This document shows positions 55,895 through 64,000 of a stretch of 64,000 nt of DNA, one piece after another (within the stretch, counting starts at the first letter, position 1; every line of letters starts with the position of its first letter). The DNA lies in NCBI GenBank assembly GCA_963695645.1, contig CAVOHC010000017.1, positions 62,001 through 126,000 on the forward strand, written 5' to 3'. Source of the DNA: DATBGO01 sp963695645 (GTDB taxonomy: Bacteria; Actinomycetota; Actinomycetes; Streptosporangiales; Streptosporangiaceae). The notes below the pieces were generated by a model. That model did not search any database, was not told the DNA's origin, and worked only from the letters and a program-made list of their open reading frames with translations. The translations under genes were made by a program, and so were the position numbers.

Positions 55895-56470
55895 GTGGCG
55901 CTGTCGCTGCCCATCGATCCCCATGCCAACGAGCTGCTGTCCGGCAGCCCGCTGGCGCTGCTCATCGCGATGCTGCTGGATCAGCAGGTGCCGCTGGAGA
56001 AGGCATTCAGCTCGCCTTATGTCCTGGCCCAGCGGCTCGGCCACGAGCCGACTGCCGCCGAGCTTGCCGATTACGAGCCGGACGCGCTCGCCGCCGTCTT
56101 CAGCGAACGGCCGGCCCTGCACCGGTACCCGCGCGCGATGGCAGGCCGGACCCAGGAACTGGCCCGCGCGATCGTGGACCGCTACGACGGTCAGGCGGCC
56201 CGGATCTGGCTGGACGCCGCGGATGGCGCCGGCCTGCTCAGGCGCCTGTCGGAACTGCCCGGCTTCGGCACGTACAAGGCACAGATCCTGACGGCGCTGC
56301 TGGGCAAGCAGCTGGGCGTCCGGCCGGACGGCTGGCGGCTGGCGGCGGGCCGGTTCGGCGAGGACGGCTCCCGGTATTCGGTCGCCGACGTGGTGGACGC
56401 GGCGTCGCTGGCCGCGGTCCGCGAGCACAAGAAGCAGCTGAAGGCGGCCGCGGCGGGCGCCCGGCCGTAG
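55895..56470 (+). CDS. HhH-GPD-type base-excision repair protein
   Basis: A 191-residue helix-hairpin-helix glycosylase-like protein, the short actinobacterial type. It has LLSGSPLALLIAMLLDQQVP near residue 13 and the hairpin LSELPGFGTYKAQILTALLG near 118. GTG at 55895 follows GGAGG by six bases and gives the family start. The longer frame overlaps the MFS gene. Base specificity is unknown. Whether the catalytic aspartate is kept needs an alignment. Confidence 0.82.
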   Translation: MALSLPIDPHANELLSGSPLALLIAMLLDQQVPLEKAFSSPYVLAQRLGHEPTAAELADYEPDALAAVFSERPALHRYPRAMAGRTQELARAIVDRYDGQAARIWLDAADGAGLLRRLSELPGFGTYKAQILTALLGKQLGVRPDGWRLAAGRFGEDGSRYSVADVVDAASLAAVREHKKQLKAAAAGARP

Positions 56471-56484
56471 GGCCTGAGCTCAGC

Positions 56485-56570
56485 CAGCGGACGGTGCCGC
56501 GGTCAGCGGACGGCGGCACGGTCAGCGGACGGCGGCACGGCGGCGCGGTCAGCGGACGGTGGCGCGGTCA
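56485..56570. repeat. 18-19-bp imperfect tandem repeat
   Basis: The motif ggtcagcggacggcggcac recurs about four times with small changes between 56485 and 56570. It spans the gap between two convergent genes and reaches the stop codon of the ABC permease. Confidence 0.85.
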
Positions 56571-57308
56571 GGCCGCGTCGCCCTTCAGCGAGAACGACGA
56601 CAGGGCCCGGACCGCCAGGGCCAGCGTCACCACTGTCACGACCGCCCCCATGATGACGGCCGTTGTCAGGCTCAGGCGCGCGTTCAGGTTGGGATCGTGG
56701 GCGATCCCGTTGGCGATGCCCAGCGAATACTGGCCCGCTGACAGCTCGCTCGCCCCGCTGACGAGATTGGCCAGCAGCCCCTCCCACACCAGGAGATACA
56801 GCAGGCCGAGCGCGATGGCCCGGGTGGTGAGCACCGAGACCATCACGAAGATTGCGTTATAGATCACTGCCGCGGCCAGAGCGCCGGCGAATATCCCCGC
56901 GGCGAGCTTGGTGGCGCCGCCGGTCGCGAGCAGGCCCGCCACGAACTCGGGCACGGCGGCGAAGGCTACCGTCAGGGCGACCGCCACGGCGAATTTGCTG
57001 AGCACCACCGATGACCGGCGCACCGGGGTGGCCAGCAGATGAATAATGCTGCCGTCGTCGATCTCGGCGCCAAGAACGCTGGTGCCGATGATCAGCGCCG
57101 TGAGCGGCAGCACCACCGAGAAGCCGAAAGTGCCAAGAAACGTCCCTGGCCACTGGGTCGCCGCCGGCTGGGTGGCCTTCAGCAGCCCCGCGATGCCGAT
57201 CAGGATCACCGCGGGCACGGCGAACAGCAGGGCCCGCTTGCGGCTCATCGCCGCCCGGAACGTGATCCGCATGATGACTGGGTTGATGACTCCGGACATG
57301 ACTCTCAC
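56568..57308 (-). CDS. ABC-2 type transporter permease
   Basis: A 246-residue six-helix membrane subunit. It starts VINPVIMRITFRAAMSRKRAL and has GAEIDDGSIIHLLATPVRRS between helices 2 and 3, a typical ABC-2 loop. Its gene follows the ATPase gene at 57343 by 34 bp, so it belongs to the same cassette. The exported or imported substrate is unknown. The ATG at 57308 or 57299 may be the start. Confidence 0.87.
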   Translation of the reverse strand: MRVMSGVINPVIMRITFRAAMSRKRALLFAVPAVILIGIAGLLKATQPAATQWPGTFLGTFGFSVVLPLTALIIGTSVLGAEIDDGSIIHLLATPVRRSSVVLSKFAVAVALTVAFAAVPEFVAGLLATGGATKLAAGIFAGALAAAVIYNAIFVMVSVLTTRAIALGLLYLLVWEGLLANLVSGASELSAGQYSLGIANGIAHDPNLNARLSLTTAVIMGAVVTVVTLALAVRALSSFSLKGDAA

Positions 57309-57342
57309 TTCTCGTATCTGGACGCGGTCCCCGGCCTGGCGG

Positions 57343-58254
57343 TCAGGATGCGATCAGGTAGGCAAAAACGCTTTCCAGCGACTCGTCAGCGGGCAGCAGC
57401 TCGCGGAGCCTGATGCCCTCCTGCCTGGTGAGCCCGGCCAGCTGCCTGGTGAAGGTGCCGTAATCAGCGGCTCGCACCTGCAGGCCGCGCGGCGTCAGCT
57501 CGACGCCGTTGACGGCCGGGCTCCCGATCAGCGCGGCGCCGAGCAGCCGGTCGTCGGAGGACCGGACCAGGAAGACATGCGGCCTGCTGGTCATCAGCCG
57601 CCTGATCGCGCGGAAATCGCCGGACGCGGCGAGACGGCCACCGACGATTACCTGGATCGTTCCGGAGATCCGCTCCACCTCTTCCAGGATGTGCGAGCTG
57701 AACAGGATGGCACGCCCCTGCTGCGCCAGCGCGTCAAGCAGGTCCATCATCTGCAGCCGCTGCCGCGGGTCCATCCCGTTGAACGGCTCGTCAAGGAGCA
57801 GCACCTGAGGATCGTGAACGAGCGCGGCGGCAACCTTGATCCGCTGCCGCATCCCCTTGGAGTAGGTCGAGATCTTGCGGTCCTGCGCGTCGGCCATCTC
57901 GACGATGCCGATCGCCCGTCCCGCGGCGCCGTCCGGATCGGGCAGGCCATGCAGCTTCGCGGTGGCCCGGACGAAGTCGGTCCCGGTGAGGAAGGAGTAC
58001 ACCGAGTCACGCTCGGGCACCAGGCCGAGGGTCCTGAAGATCTCCGGATTCCGCCAGCTTGGCCTGCCGCCGACGGTCAGCTCACCTCGTGACGGCTCAA
58101 GGAAGCCCGCCATCATATGCAGGAGCGTGGACTTGCCTGCGCCGTTCGGGCCGAGCAGACCGGTGACCCCGGGCCCGATCGTCATCGAGATGTCGTTGAC
58201 CGCCACAACGTTCCCGTACCAGCGGGACACGTTGCGCAGCTCGATCGCGGTCAT
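57343..58254 (-). CDS. ABC transporter ATP-binding protein
   Basis: A 303-residue nucleotide-binding subunit with Walker A GLLGPNGAGKSTLLHMMAG, signature ISTYSKGMRQRIKVAAALV, and Walker B VLLLDEPFNGMDPRQR. A C-terminal substrate- or partner-sensing region begins near residue 220. The ATG at 58254 overlaps the stop of the upstream permease gene by four bases (ATGA). The longer frame to 58638 lies inside that gene and is rejected. It likely drives the permease at 56568. Confidence 0.93.
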   Translation of the reverse strand: MTAIELRNVSRWYGNVVAVNDISMTIGPGVTGLLGPNGAGKSTLLHMMAGFLEPSRGELTVGGRPSWRNPEIFRTLGLVPERDSVYSFLTGTDFVRATAKLHGLPDPDGAAGRAIGIVEMADAQDRKISTYSKGMRQRIKVAAALVHDPQVLLLDEPFNGMDPRQRLQMMDLLDALAQQGRAILFSSHILEEVERISGTIQVIVGGRLAASGDFRAIRRLMTSRPHVFLVRSSDDRLLGAALIGSPAVNGVELTPRGLQVRAADYGTFTRQLAGLTRQEGIRLRELLPADESLESVFAYLIAS

Positions 58255-59210
58255 GCGATGCCCACCTTCCGGTACCTGGCCGCCAGGATGGCGAGGCTGC
58301 CGCCGAGGAAGACCAGCAGCATCACGCCGAAGACGGGACCGTAGCTGCCCGGGCTGCCGATGGTTCCCGGGCCGCCGAACTCGGTGCTGCCGCCGAGCCA
58401 CTGCCGCACCCCGTCGAGCACCGTGAACGGGCTGATCAGGGCGTACAGCTGGGCCGCCGGCGGAGGATGATCGATGGGCCCGAAACTGCCGGCGCTGCTC
58501 TGGACGGCGATCCGGATCAGGATGCGGCCCAGCGTGAGGGTGAGCAGGAAGAAGATCGCGATGCCGCCGGTCGCGTACGCCCGCCGGCCGGTGAGCGAGG
58601 CGATGGCGAGCGCAATCGAGGCCAGCAGCACCGACCACATCAGGCCGACCAGCAGGCCGGGGATCAGCGCCCTGGTCTCGCTCCAGATCGCGCTGCCGCC
58701 GTGCGCCTGCGCGATCGTGCCCAGGTAGAGGATCAGCAGCGGGATCTCGATCATGGCCAGGCAGGCCAGCACGAAGGCGGTCAGCTTGGCCAGCGGGTAG
58801 TCCAGCCGACTGATCGGCCGGGCGAAGTACAGCGGCAGCACGTGGCTGCGCAGGTCCTTGGAGACCAGCTCGGGCCCCTGGGCCGCCAGGAAGACGGTCA
58901 TCACCAGGATCCGTAGCGCCGGCTGGTAGGTGTCATAACTGACCTGGCGGGTGCCGGTGCGGTTGACGATGACCGCGTCCACGACAGCGGGCAGGCACAT
59001 GATCGCGAAGGTCAGCACCGGCACGATCTTCGCCTTGACCCCGCGCCCGATGCCGAAGGCGGAGCGCAGGCTGTGCCAGCACAGCGCGAGGATAATCTGG
59101 GCCCGGCCCAGTCGCTCCCCCGCGTACCGCTGGTACCCGATGTCGTGGATGACGCCGCTGGCGGGCCGGGACGCGATCGCCGAGTCCGGCTGGGCACTGT
59201 CAGCCGACAT
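58251..59210 (-). CDS. ABC-2 type transporter permease
   Basis: A 319-residue multi-helix permease. A cytosolic start SADSAQPDSAIASRPASG precedes HDIGYQRYAGERLGRAQI, which is common to large ABC-2 permeases. Later stretches include SHVLPLYFARPISRLDYPLA and LASIALAIASLTGRRAYATGG. The ATG at 59210 overlaps the end of the upstream ATPase gene. A glycine-rich loop (GSTEFGGPGTIGSPGSYGP) precedes the last helix. It pairs with the ATPase at 59200. Confidence 0.87.
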   Translation of the reverse strand: MSADSAQPDSAIASRPASGVIHDIGYQRYAGERLGRAQIILALCWHSLRSAFGIGRGVKAKIVPVLTFAIMCLPAVVDAVIVNRTGTRQVSYDTYQPALRILVMTVFLAAQGPELVSKDLRSHVLPLYFARPISRLDYPLAKLTAFVLACLAMIEIPLLILYLGTIAQAHGGSAIWSETRALIPGLLVGLMWSVLLASIALAIASLTGRRAYATGGIAIFFLLTLTLGRILIRIAVQSSAGSFGPIDHPPPAAQLYALISPFTVLDGVRQWLGGSTEFGGPGTIGSPGSYGPVFGVMLLVFLGGSLAILAARYRKVGIA

Positions 59211-60195
59211 TGACCGCTCCCATCGTGTCGGTGGCGGGCGCAGCATCACCGCGGAACAGTTCCTCGACGCGGTGCCTGCGCTGCTCCATCCGGTTCAGCG
59301 GGAGGCCGAGATCGGCGATCACGTCGCGGACCGTGTCGTAGGTTTCCTCGCCCGTCAGCCGGATGAGCAGCTCCCGCTGCTGGGCGACCGGCTGCAGGCC
59401 GCGCCTGGCGAGCTCGGCTGCCAGCTGCTCGGCGCCCTCTTCCACCTCGATCGCCAGGACCTGGCTGGCCTTCGTGAAGGAGCTCATCGAGGCGGCGCGC
59501 AGCAACCGGCCGCTGTCGATGGCGACCAGGTGATCGCAGATCTGCTCCACCTCGCCGAGCAGATGGGAGGCGACCACGACGGCGATGCCGAACTCGCCGC
59601 CGATCCGGCCGATCAGCTCGAGCATGGTCGCCCGCCCGGCCGGGTCAAGGCCGTTGGTCGGCTCATCGAGCAGCAGCAGCCGCGGATCGCCGACCAGCGC
59701 CTGGGCCAGTTTCACTCGTTGCTTCATGCCGGTGGAATAGGTGCCGATCTGCCGGTACCGCTCCTCGTACAGGCCGACGTGGCGGAGGGTCTCAGCGGCG
59801 CGCTCCTTGGCGGCGGTCGGCGGCAGCCCGGACATCCGGCCCAGGTGCGTGACGAACTCCGTCGCGGTGACGTCGGGCGGCAGGCAGTCATGTTCGGGCA
59901 TGTAGCCGGTCAGCATCCTGATCCGGCTGGCATCCACGACGCAGTCACGGCCGAGCACCCTCGCCCGCCCGCTGGTCGGCGGGAGCAGGCCGAGCAGGAT
60001 CTTGATCAGCGTCGACTTGCCTGCCCCGTTGGATCCGACCAGCCCGGTGATGCCAGGTTCGATTGCCACGGTCAGCCCGTCGAGCGCGGTGACCGCACCC
60101 GGATAACGTTTCGTTAGCGCGGTCGTCTCGACGACCGCCGCCGGTACTCCGGGATCGCTTAAGCCAGGAGCTTCCGACATCGAGTCAGCGTTCAC
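59200..60195 (-). CDS. ABC transporter ATP-binding protein
   Basis: A 331-residue nucleotide-binding subunit: Walker A LVGSNGAGKSTLIKILLGLL, signature GTYSTGMKQRVKLAQALV, Walker B LLLLDEPTNGLDPAGR, H-loop VASHLLGEVEQICDHL. GTG at 60195 follows GGAG by five bases. The longer frame up to 60675 covers the repeat region and the start of the methyltransferase gene and is rejected. It opens the four-gene cassette (ATPase, permease, ATPase, permease), all coupled by short overlaps. Confidence 0.93.
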   Translation of the reverse strand: MNADSMSEAPGLSDPGVPAAVVETTALTKRYPGAVTALDGLTVAIEPGITGLVGSNGAGKSTLIKILLGLLPPTSGRARVLGRDCVVDASRIRMLTGYMPEHDCLPPDVTATEFVTHLGRMSGLPPTAAKERAAETLRHVGLYEERYRQIGTYSTGMKQRVKLAQALVGDPRLLLLDEPTNGLDPAGRATMLELIGRIGGEFGIAVVVASHLLGEVEQICDHLVAIDSGRLLRAASMSSFTKASQVLAIEVEEGAEQLAAELARRGLQPVAQQRELLIRLTGEETYDTVRDVIADLGLPLNRMEQRRHRVEELFRGDAAPATDTMGAVNVG

Positions 60196-60291
60196 GTCGC
60201 TCCGTCCTCGCCTTGAATGAGCTGCCCCTCTACCTTGCCAGTCCCAGGAGCCCGCCGTCGTCAGTCTGTGGGCTGACTCTGCTTCTCGCCG

Positions 60292-60372
60292 CGCTGCTTT
60301 TCCGCCGCTCCGCTTTTCCGCCGCGCTGCCTTTTCCGCCGCTCCGCGTTCCTCCGTCGCCTTTCCGCCCCCC
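60292..60372. repeat. imperfect tandem repeat (cgcttttccgccg) before the ABC cassette
   Basis: The motif cttttccgccgc(t/g) recurs about five times at irregular 15-20-bp spacing between 60292 and 60372. It fills most of the gap between the methyltransferase stop and the first ATPase gene, both on the minus strand. The region would carry the cassette promoter. Confidence 0.75.
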
Positions 60373-60389
60373 TGCCAGGCAATCCCGAG

Positions 60390-61085
60390 TTACCGGAGCG
60401 TGGCGCGCAGCATCAGCGAGACGCCAGGCAGGGACTTGGTCGGCAGGTAACGTTCGGCGACGATGATCGCCGTCAGCGCCCCGTTGACCAGGCGCGGAAC
60501 ATCGTCCAGGTCGCTGCCGGTCAGCGAGCGCCGTCGCCGCGCGACGACCGGGCGCAGTAGGACGTTCCAGCTCCACATGCGGTCGATGGTGAGGCCGGCC
60601 TTCTGGACGACATCCGCGAGCCCGCCCCGGCTGTAGCGGCGCACGTGCCCGCAGGCCTCGTCGTGCGCGGACCACAAGGCCATGTCGCAGGGCACCGAGA
60701 TCAGAGCGGTACCACCTGGCCGCAGCACCCGGGCGAACTCCGCCGTCACGAGATAGTCCTCGTCGATGTGCTCAAGTACGTCGAAGGCTGTCACCAGATC
60801 GCACGCATCCGAACTGACTGGCAGGTCCCTGGCGTCGGCCCGCACCGCGCTGATCCCCCGCGCCCGTGCGATCCCCACCGCCGCTGCCGAATAGTCGACT
60901 GCGAGGGCCTGCCAGCCGTGTGCCCGCAGCACCCTGGTGTTGCCGCCACCCGCCGCGCCGATATCCAGGGCCACGCCCGGGGCAGCCAGTCGCCGGAGCA
61001 TGCGATCAAGTACGGCGCGGCGCTCCTGGTACCACCAATGGCGGTCTTCGACGGCCGTCAGCTGCAGTATCTCGTCGGCCTTCAT
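60390..61085 (-). CDS. class I SAM-dependent methyltransferase
   Basis: A 231-residue methyltransferase. It begins MKADEILQLTAVEDRHWWYQER, with a HWWY motif that is frequent in glycan- and lipid-modifying enzymes. The SAM site is VALDIGAAGGGNTRVL. LPVSSDACDLVTAFDVLEHI and FARVLRPGGTALISVPCD follow. The ATG at 61085 follows AGGAG. The neighbouring GT2 and GT-C genes suggest action on a polyprenyl-linked sugar or lipid, but this is inferred from context. Confidence 0.88.
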   Translation of the reverse strand: MKADEILQLTAVEDRHWWYQERRAVLDRMLRRLAAPGVALDIGAAGGGNTRVLRAHGWQALAVDYSAAAVGIARARGISAVRADARDLPVSSDACDLVTAFDVLEHIDEDYLVTAEFARVLRPGGTALISVPCDMALWSAHDEACGHVRRYSRGGLADVVQKAGLTIDRMWSWNVLLRPVVARRRRSLTGSDLDDVPRLVNGALTAIIVAERYLPTKSLPGVSLMLRATLR

Positions 61086-61318
61086 CGTCTCCTGCCGTAT
61101 CGCAACCCGGGCCACTCGTGCAGCGCACCGGCCCGCACGCTATGTGACAGTATCCTCAGATGGCCCTGGTCTCCGGTCGCGGCTACTTTCGGACACTGAG
61201 GCGCAACTCACTGGTCCGAGCCCCGCGCCTGTACCGTCAGCCGGAGACGCCGGGATCTTCGAGGCGGGCAGCCTTGGAAGCGGGCGGAGGGTAGAAGGCG
61301 GAGGGTAGAAAGAGAGCC

Positions 61319-62347
61319 ATGGGCACGGCCAAGTACTCCATCGTCGTCCCCGTGTACAACGAGGAAGAGTCGTTCCCTGATCTCATCAGACGGCTCCGCG
61401 AGGTGATGGACTCCCTGGACGGCCCGACGGAAGTCGTGCTGGTCGACGACGGCAGCCAGGACGCCAGCTATCAGCTGATGGTCGAGGCGAACCGGGAGGA
61501 CGCCCGGTACAAAGTGCTCCAGCTGTCCCGCAACTTCGGCCACCAGGTTGCCATCACCGCGGGGATGGACGCCGCATCGGGACAGGCCGTGATCGTGATG
61601 GACGCCGACCTGCAGGACCCGCCGCAGGTCATCCTCGAGATGGCGGCCCGGTGGCAGGAGGGCTACGAGGTCGTCTACGCCGTCCGGGAGCAGCGGGACG
61701 GGGAGACGCTGTTCAAGAAGACCACAGCGACGCTCTTCTACAGCCTGCTGCGCCGGCTGGCGGATCTCGAGCAGCCCGTAGATGTCGGCGACTTCCGGCT
61801 GGTCGACAGGAAGGCACTAGACGCCTTCCTGCAGATGCGGGAAAGCAACCGGTACGTCAGGGGGATGTTCTCCTGGATCGGTTTCCGGCAGGCGGCCGTG
61901 CCCTATAAGCGAGCCTCGCGGCAGGCTGGCCACAGCAAGTACCCGCTGGGCAAGATGCTCAGGCTCGCCTCCGACGGGATCCTGGGGTTCTCCACCGCGC
62001 CGTTGCGGTTCGCGATGGCTGCCGGTCTTCTGATGGCCATTGCCTCCGTTGGCTATGGCGTGCTGGCGATCGCGCTCAAGCTGGCCGGCCTGCCCTATGT
62101 GCCTGGCTACGCATCGTTGCTGGTGACCATCACCTTCCTGAGCGGCGTCCAGCTGATCGTGATCGGGATGGTCGGTCAGTACGTGGCACGCATATACGAC
62201 GAGGCCAGGGGCCGTCCGCTGTACCTGGTGCGCGAGACGCGCGGCTTCGCCGGGCCCGGCGACGACCGCGGGCAGGCAGCGTGGCCAGCGATCGGCGAGG
62301 ACACGCTCGCGCGCGGTGAGCACGTTCCGCCGATGCCGACGACGTGA
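61319..62347 (+). CDS. GT2-family glycosyltransferase (GtrB/dolichol-phosphate-sugar synthase-like)
   Basis: A 342-residue membrane-anchored polyprenyl-phosphate glycosyltransferase. The catalytic part has VVPVYNEEESFPDLIRRL, VVLVDDGSQDASYQL and VIVMDADLQDPPQVILEMA (the metal-binding D-x-D). The C-terminal third has two membrane helices and ends with GMVGQYVARIYDEARGRPLY, typical of GtrB/PglP-like proteins. A small repeat (ggcggagggtagaa) precedes the ribosome binding site. Its stop overlaps the GT-C gene start as GTGA, so the lipid-linked sugar is likely used by that protein. Confidence 0.93.
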   Translation: MGTAKYSIVVPVYNEEESFPDLIRRLREVMDSLDGPTEVVLVDDGSQDASYQLMVEANREDARYKVLQLSRNFGHQVAITAGMDAASGQAVIVMDADLQDPPQVILEMAARWQEGYEVVYAVREQRDGETLFKKTTATLFYSLLRRLADLEQPVDVGDFRLVDRKALDAFLQMRESNRYVRGMFSWIGFRQAAVPYKRASRQAGHSKYPLGKMLRLASDGILGFSTAPLRFAMAAGLLMAIASVGYGVLAIALKLAGLPYVPGYASLLVTITFLSGVQLIVIGMVGQYVARIYDEARGRPLYLVRETRGFAGPGDDRGQAAWPAIGEDTLARGEHVPPMPTT

Positions 62348-64000
62348 CGGCGCCGCTCAGTCACCATGACGAAGGGGGCCCCCGTTCCGAGGTGACGCCA
62401 GGGGAATCCGTGCAGGCGGGCCAGGTTCCCGTTCGCGCGAGCGCCCTTGCGATGCCGTGGCCCGAAGGCACCCGGCGGCTCACCGCTCGTATCCGGATCG
62501 CTTCGCCGGCCCGTCAGGGACTGGCAGCGCTGGCGGTCTACCTGGCGGTATGGGTGATCGCCGAGGCGCTTCCGCTGGTTATCCACCCTGGCCGCCCGCA
62601 GCTCGGCCAGTCCGGCATGGACCCGAATTTCTATGCCTGGAGCATGCGCTGGTGGCCCTATGCGATCACGCACGGGCTCAACCCGCTGCACACCACCGAG
62701 GTCGGTGCCCCCACCGGCTACGGCCTGGCCTGGATCACCACGATCCCGCCGCTGGCCCTGCTGCTGTCCCCGCTCACCGCGGCGGCGGGCCCGGTGGTCT
62801 CGTTCAGCCTGCTCGTCGCCGTCTGCCTCCCGGTGTCGGCCTGGGCCGCGTTCGTGCTGTGCCGCCGGATCACCGGGCGGTTCTGGCCAGCGCTGGCCGG
62901 AGGTGCCGTATACGGATTCTCGGCGCAGGAGATGAACCACCTCATCGCCGGGCAGCTGAACATGACGGTCAGCCTGCTTCTCCCGCTCATGGCGTACCTC
63001 GTGCTCTTGTGGCGGGACGGAAGGCTCGGCGGTCACCGGTTCGTCAGCCTGCTGGCCCTCGCGATGGTGGCGCAGTTTTACCTGTTCCTCGAGACCTTCG
63101 CCGATATGACCGCTATCTGGGCCGTAGCTCTGCTACTCGGCTACGCGCTGGCCGGCCGTTCCGGCCGGCCGGCGGTCGCGCGCCTGATCCGGCTCGTGGG
63201 CCTTGCCTACCTGGTAGCCATCGCGTTCGCCGCCCCCTTCCTCGCGTACGCGCTGGCCAATGTCCCACGAGGATTCGCGCGGTCGCCGGCCCGTGCCGCG
63301 CTCGACCTGGCGAGCCTGGTGGTGCCCCAGCCCGGCCAGACCTTCGGCCTGAGCTGGCTGGCCCGCGATGCGGCCCGGATGCCGGTCGCATCCACGGGAG
63401 GCTACGTGGGCATCCCGCTCCTGGCGATCGCCGTGGCACTTGCCGTCTGCACCTGGCCGACCAAGATCACCCGGTTCCTGTCCCTGCTTTTTGCCTTCAT
63501 CATCCTGGCCGCGCTCGGGCCTGCGCTGAACGTGGCGGGGCACCAGGTAACCGGGCTTGGATGGGCCCGGTTCTGGTATCTGCCGATCGTGCGCAGCGCG
63601 TTCCCGGCCAGGCTCATGGTCTTCGCCTTCCTCGCCCTGGCGGTGATGGTCGCGCTGTGGCTCGCCGGTCCGTCGAGGAGACCGTGGGCGCGGTGGCTGC
63701 TGGCCCTGCTCGCCCTCGCGGCGATCGGCGCGAACACCCCGGCGCTTAGCCTGGCCAGCCGGTCCGGCTTGCCGGCTTTCATCAGCACCGGCGAGTATCG
63801 CCGCTACCTGGCTCCCGGCGACACCGTGGTAGTGGCGTCGGGCCGCGGCAACGCAGGCATGCTGTGGCAGGCAGAGACCAACTTCTACACGCGGCTGGCC
63901 GGCGGTTTCGTCAACGCGGCGATCACGCCCGGCACCGACTTGCCCGCGCCGGTGGCCGACTTGGCTCATGGCACGCCGACGCGCCCTGAGGCCCGGCGCT
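62344..64000 (+). CDS. GT-C-like polytopic membrane protein, runs off the window
   Basis: A frame of at least 552 residues opens at GTG 62344, overlapping the GT2 stop by four bases, with no stop before the window ends. An alternative ATG lies at 62452 (MPWPEGTRR). Many hydrophobic helices follow a first loop SGMDPNFYAWSMRWWPYAI, resembling large actinobacterial GT-C or EpsG-like proteins. Other stretches are VYGFSAQEMNHLIAGQLNMT and GWARFWYLPIVRSAFPARL. Its partner GT2 would supply a lipid-linked sugar. The C-terminal part is outside the window, so the full domain order is unknown. Confidence 0.85.
   Translation, partial: MTAPLSHHDEGGPRSEVTPGESVQAGQVPVRASALAMPWPEGTRRLTARIRIASPARQGLAALAVYLAVWVIAEALPLVIHPGRPQLGQSGMDPNFYAWSMRWWPYAITHGLNPLHTTEVGAPTGYGLAWITTIPPLALLLSPLTAAAGPVVSFSLLVAVCLPVSAWAAFVLCRRITGRFWPALAGGAVYGFSAQEMNHLIAGQLNMTVSLLLPLMAYLVLLWRDGRLGGHRFVSLLALAMVAQFYLFLETFADMTAIWAVALLLGYALAGRSGRPAVARLIRLVGLAYLVAIAFAAPFLAYALANVPRGFARSPARAALDLASLVVPQPGQTFGLSWLARDAARMPVASTGGYVGIPLLAIAVALAVCTWPTKITRFLSLLFAFIILAALGPALNVAGHQVTGLGWARFWYLPIVRSAFPARLMVFAFLALAVMVALWLAGPSRRPWARWLLALLALAAIGANTPALSLASRSGLPAFISTGEYRRYLAPGDTVVVASGRGNAGMLWQAETNFYTRLAGGFVNAAITPGTDLPAPVADLAHGTPTRPEARR

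Overview
The window is a high-GC actinobacterial chromosome segment. The signs are strong G/C third positions, GTG/TTG starts, 4-base GTGA overlaps and many families typical of Actinobacteria: DUF3000, DUF3093, DUF3710, DUF4235, F420-dependent LLM oxidoreductases, a MutT1-type NUDIX/phosphatase fusion, HemQ, CeoB/CeoC and a stand-alone LigD-type polymerase. Several blocks resemble gene orders I know from Mycobacterium and Streptomyces (hemQ-hemY-hemE, DUF3000-rnd, mutT1-ppk1, dut-DUF3710 near DUF3093 and ceoB-ceoC). I cannot name a genus. No rRNA, tRNA or CRISPR array was recognised.

Layout. 0-3.6 kb: PolX DNA polymerase and a GT-C mannosyltransferase-like protein. 3.6-7.1 kb: haem genes hemE-hemY-hemQ on the minus strand, divergent from a small zinc-ribbon gene, DUF3000 and RNase D. 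9.6-13.1 kb: a DNA methyltransferase-type repair protein, an EamA transporter divergent from an Lrp/AsnC regulator, a methyltransferase and VOC proteins. 13.2-21.1 kb: mutT1-ppk1, an F420 oxidoreductase, ferredoxin-NADP reductase and a frameshifted dxs. 21.4-28.1 kb: a CynX-type transporter, aconitase with a twin-operator promoter, two tiny membrane proteins and NDH-2. 28.5-33.9 kb: a frameshifted conserved gene next to fumarylacetoacetase, then GNAT, epimerase and aldo/keto reductase genes.

33.9-37.2 kb is the accessory part. A 412-residue protein carries a presumed pretoxin N-terminus, a 15-bp-unit (DADRP)n linker and a C-terminal domain whose motifs resemble RelA/SpoT nucleotide pyrophosphokinases. 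It overlaps a 91-residue putative immunity gene and is followed by a convergent membrane protein with its own 18-bp repeat array. 37.2-49.9 kb: TrpB2, an orphan DppB-type permease, LigD polymerase, F420 oxidoreductase, RNA methyltransferase, K+ channel regulators, DUF3710, dUTPase, AI-2E transporter, DUF3093, DUF4235 and a methyltransferase. 50.1-56.5 kb: glgC-glgA, a VOC protein, a degraded isopropylmalate/homocitrate synthase fragment, a tiny membrane protein, a DHA2 exporter and an HhH-GPD protein. 56.6-64 kb: a two-ATPase/two-permease ABC cassette, a methyltransferase, and a GT2 plus GT-C pair running off the end.

Two features run through the whole window. First, short tandem repeats with 15-18 bp units occur at more than ten places, both inside coding regions (always in frame) and between genes. 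Second, several genes are broken by single-base shifts (dxs, the 28.5 kb gene, the synthase remnant). These could be real decay or consensus errors in the assembly.
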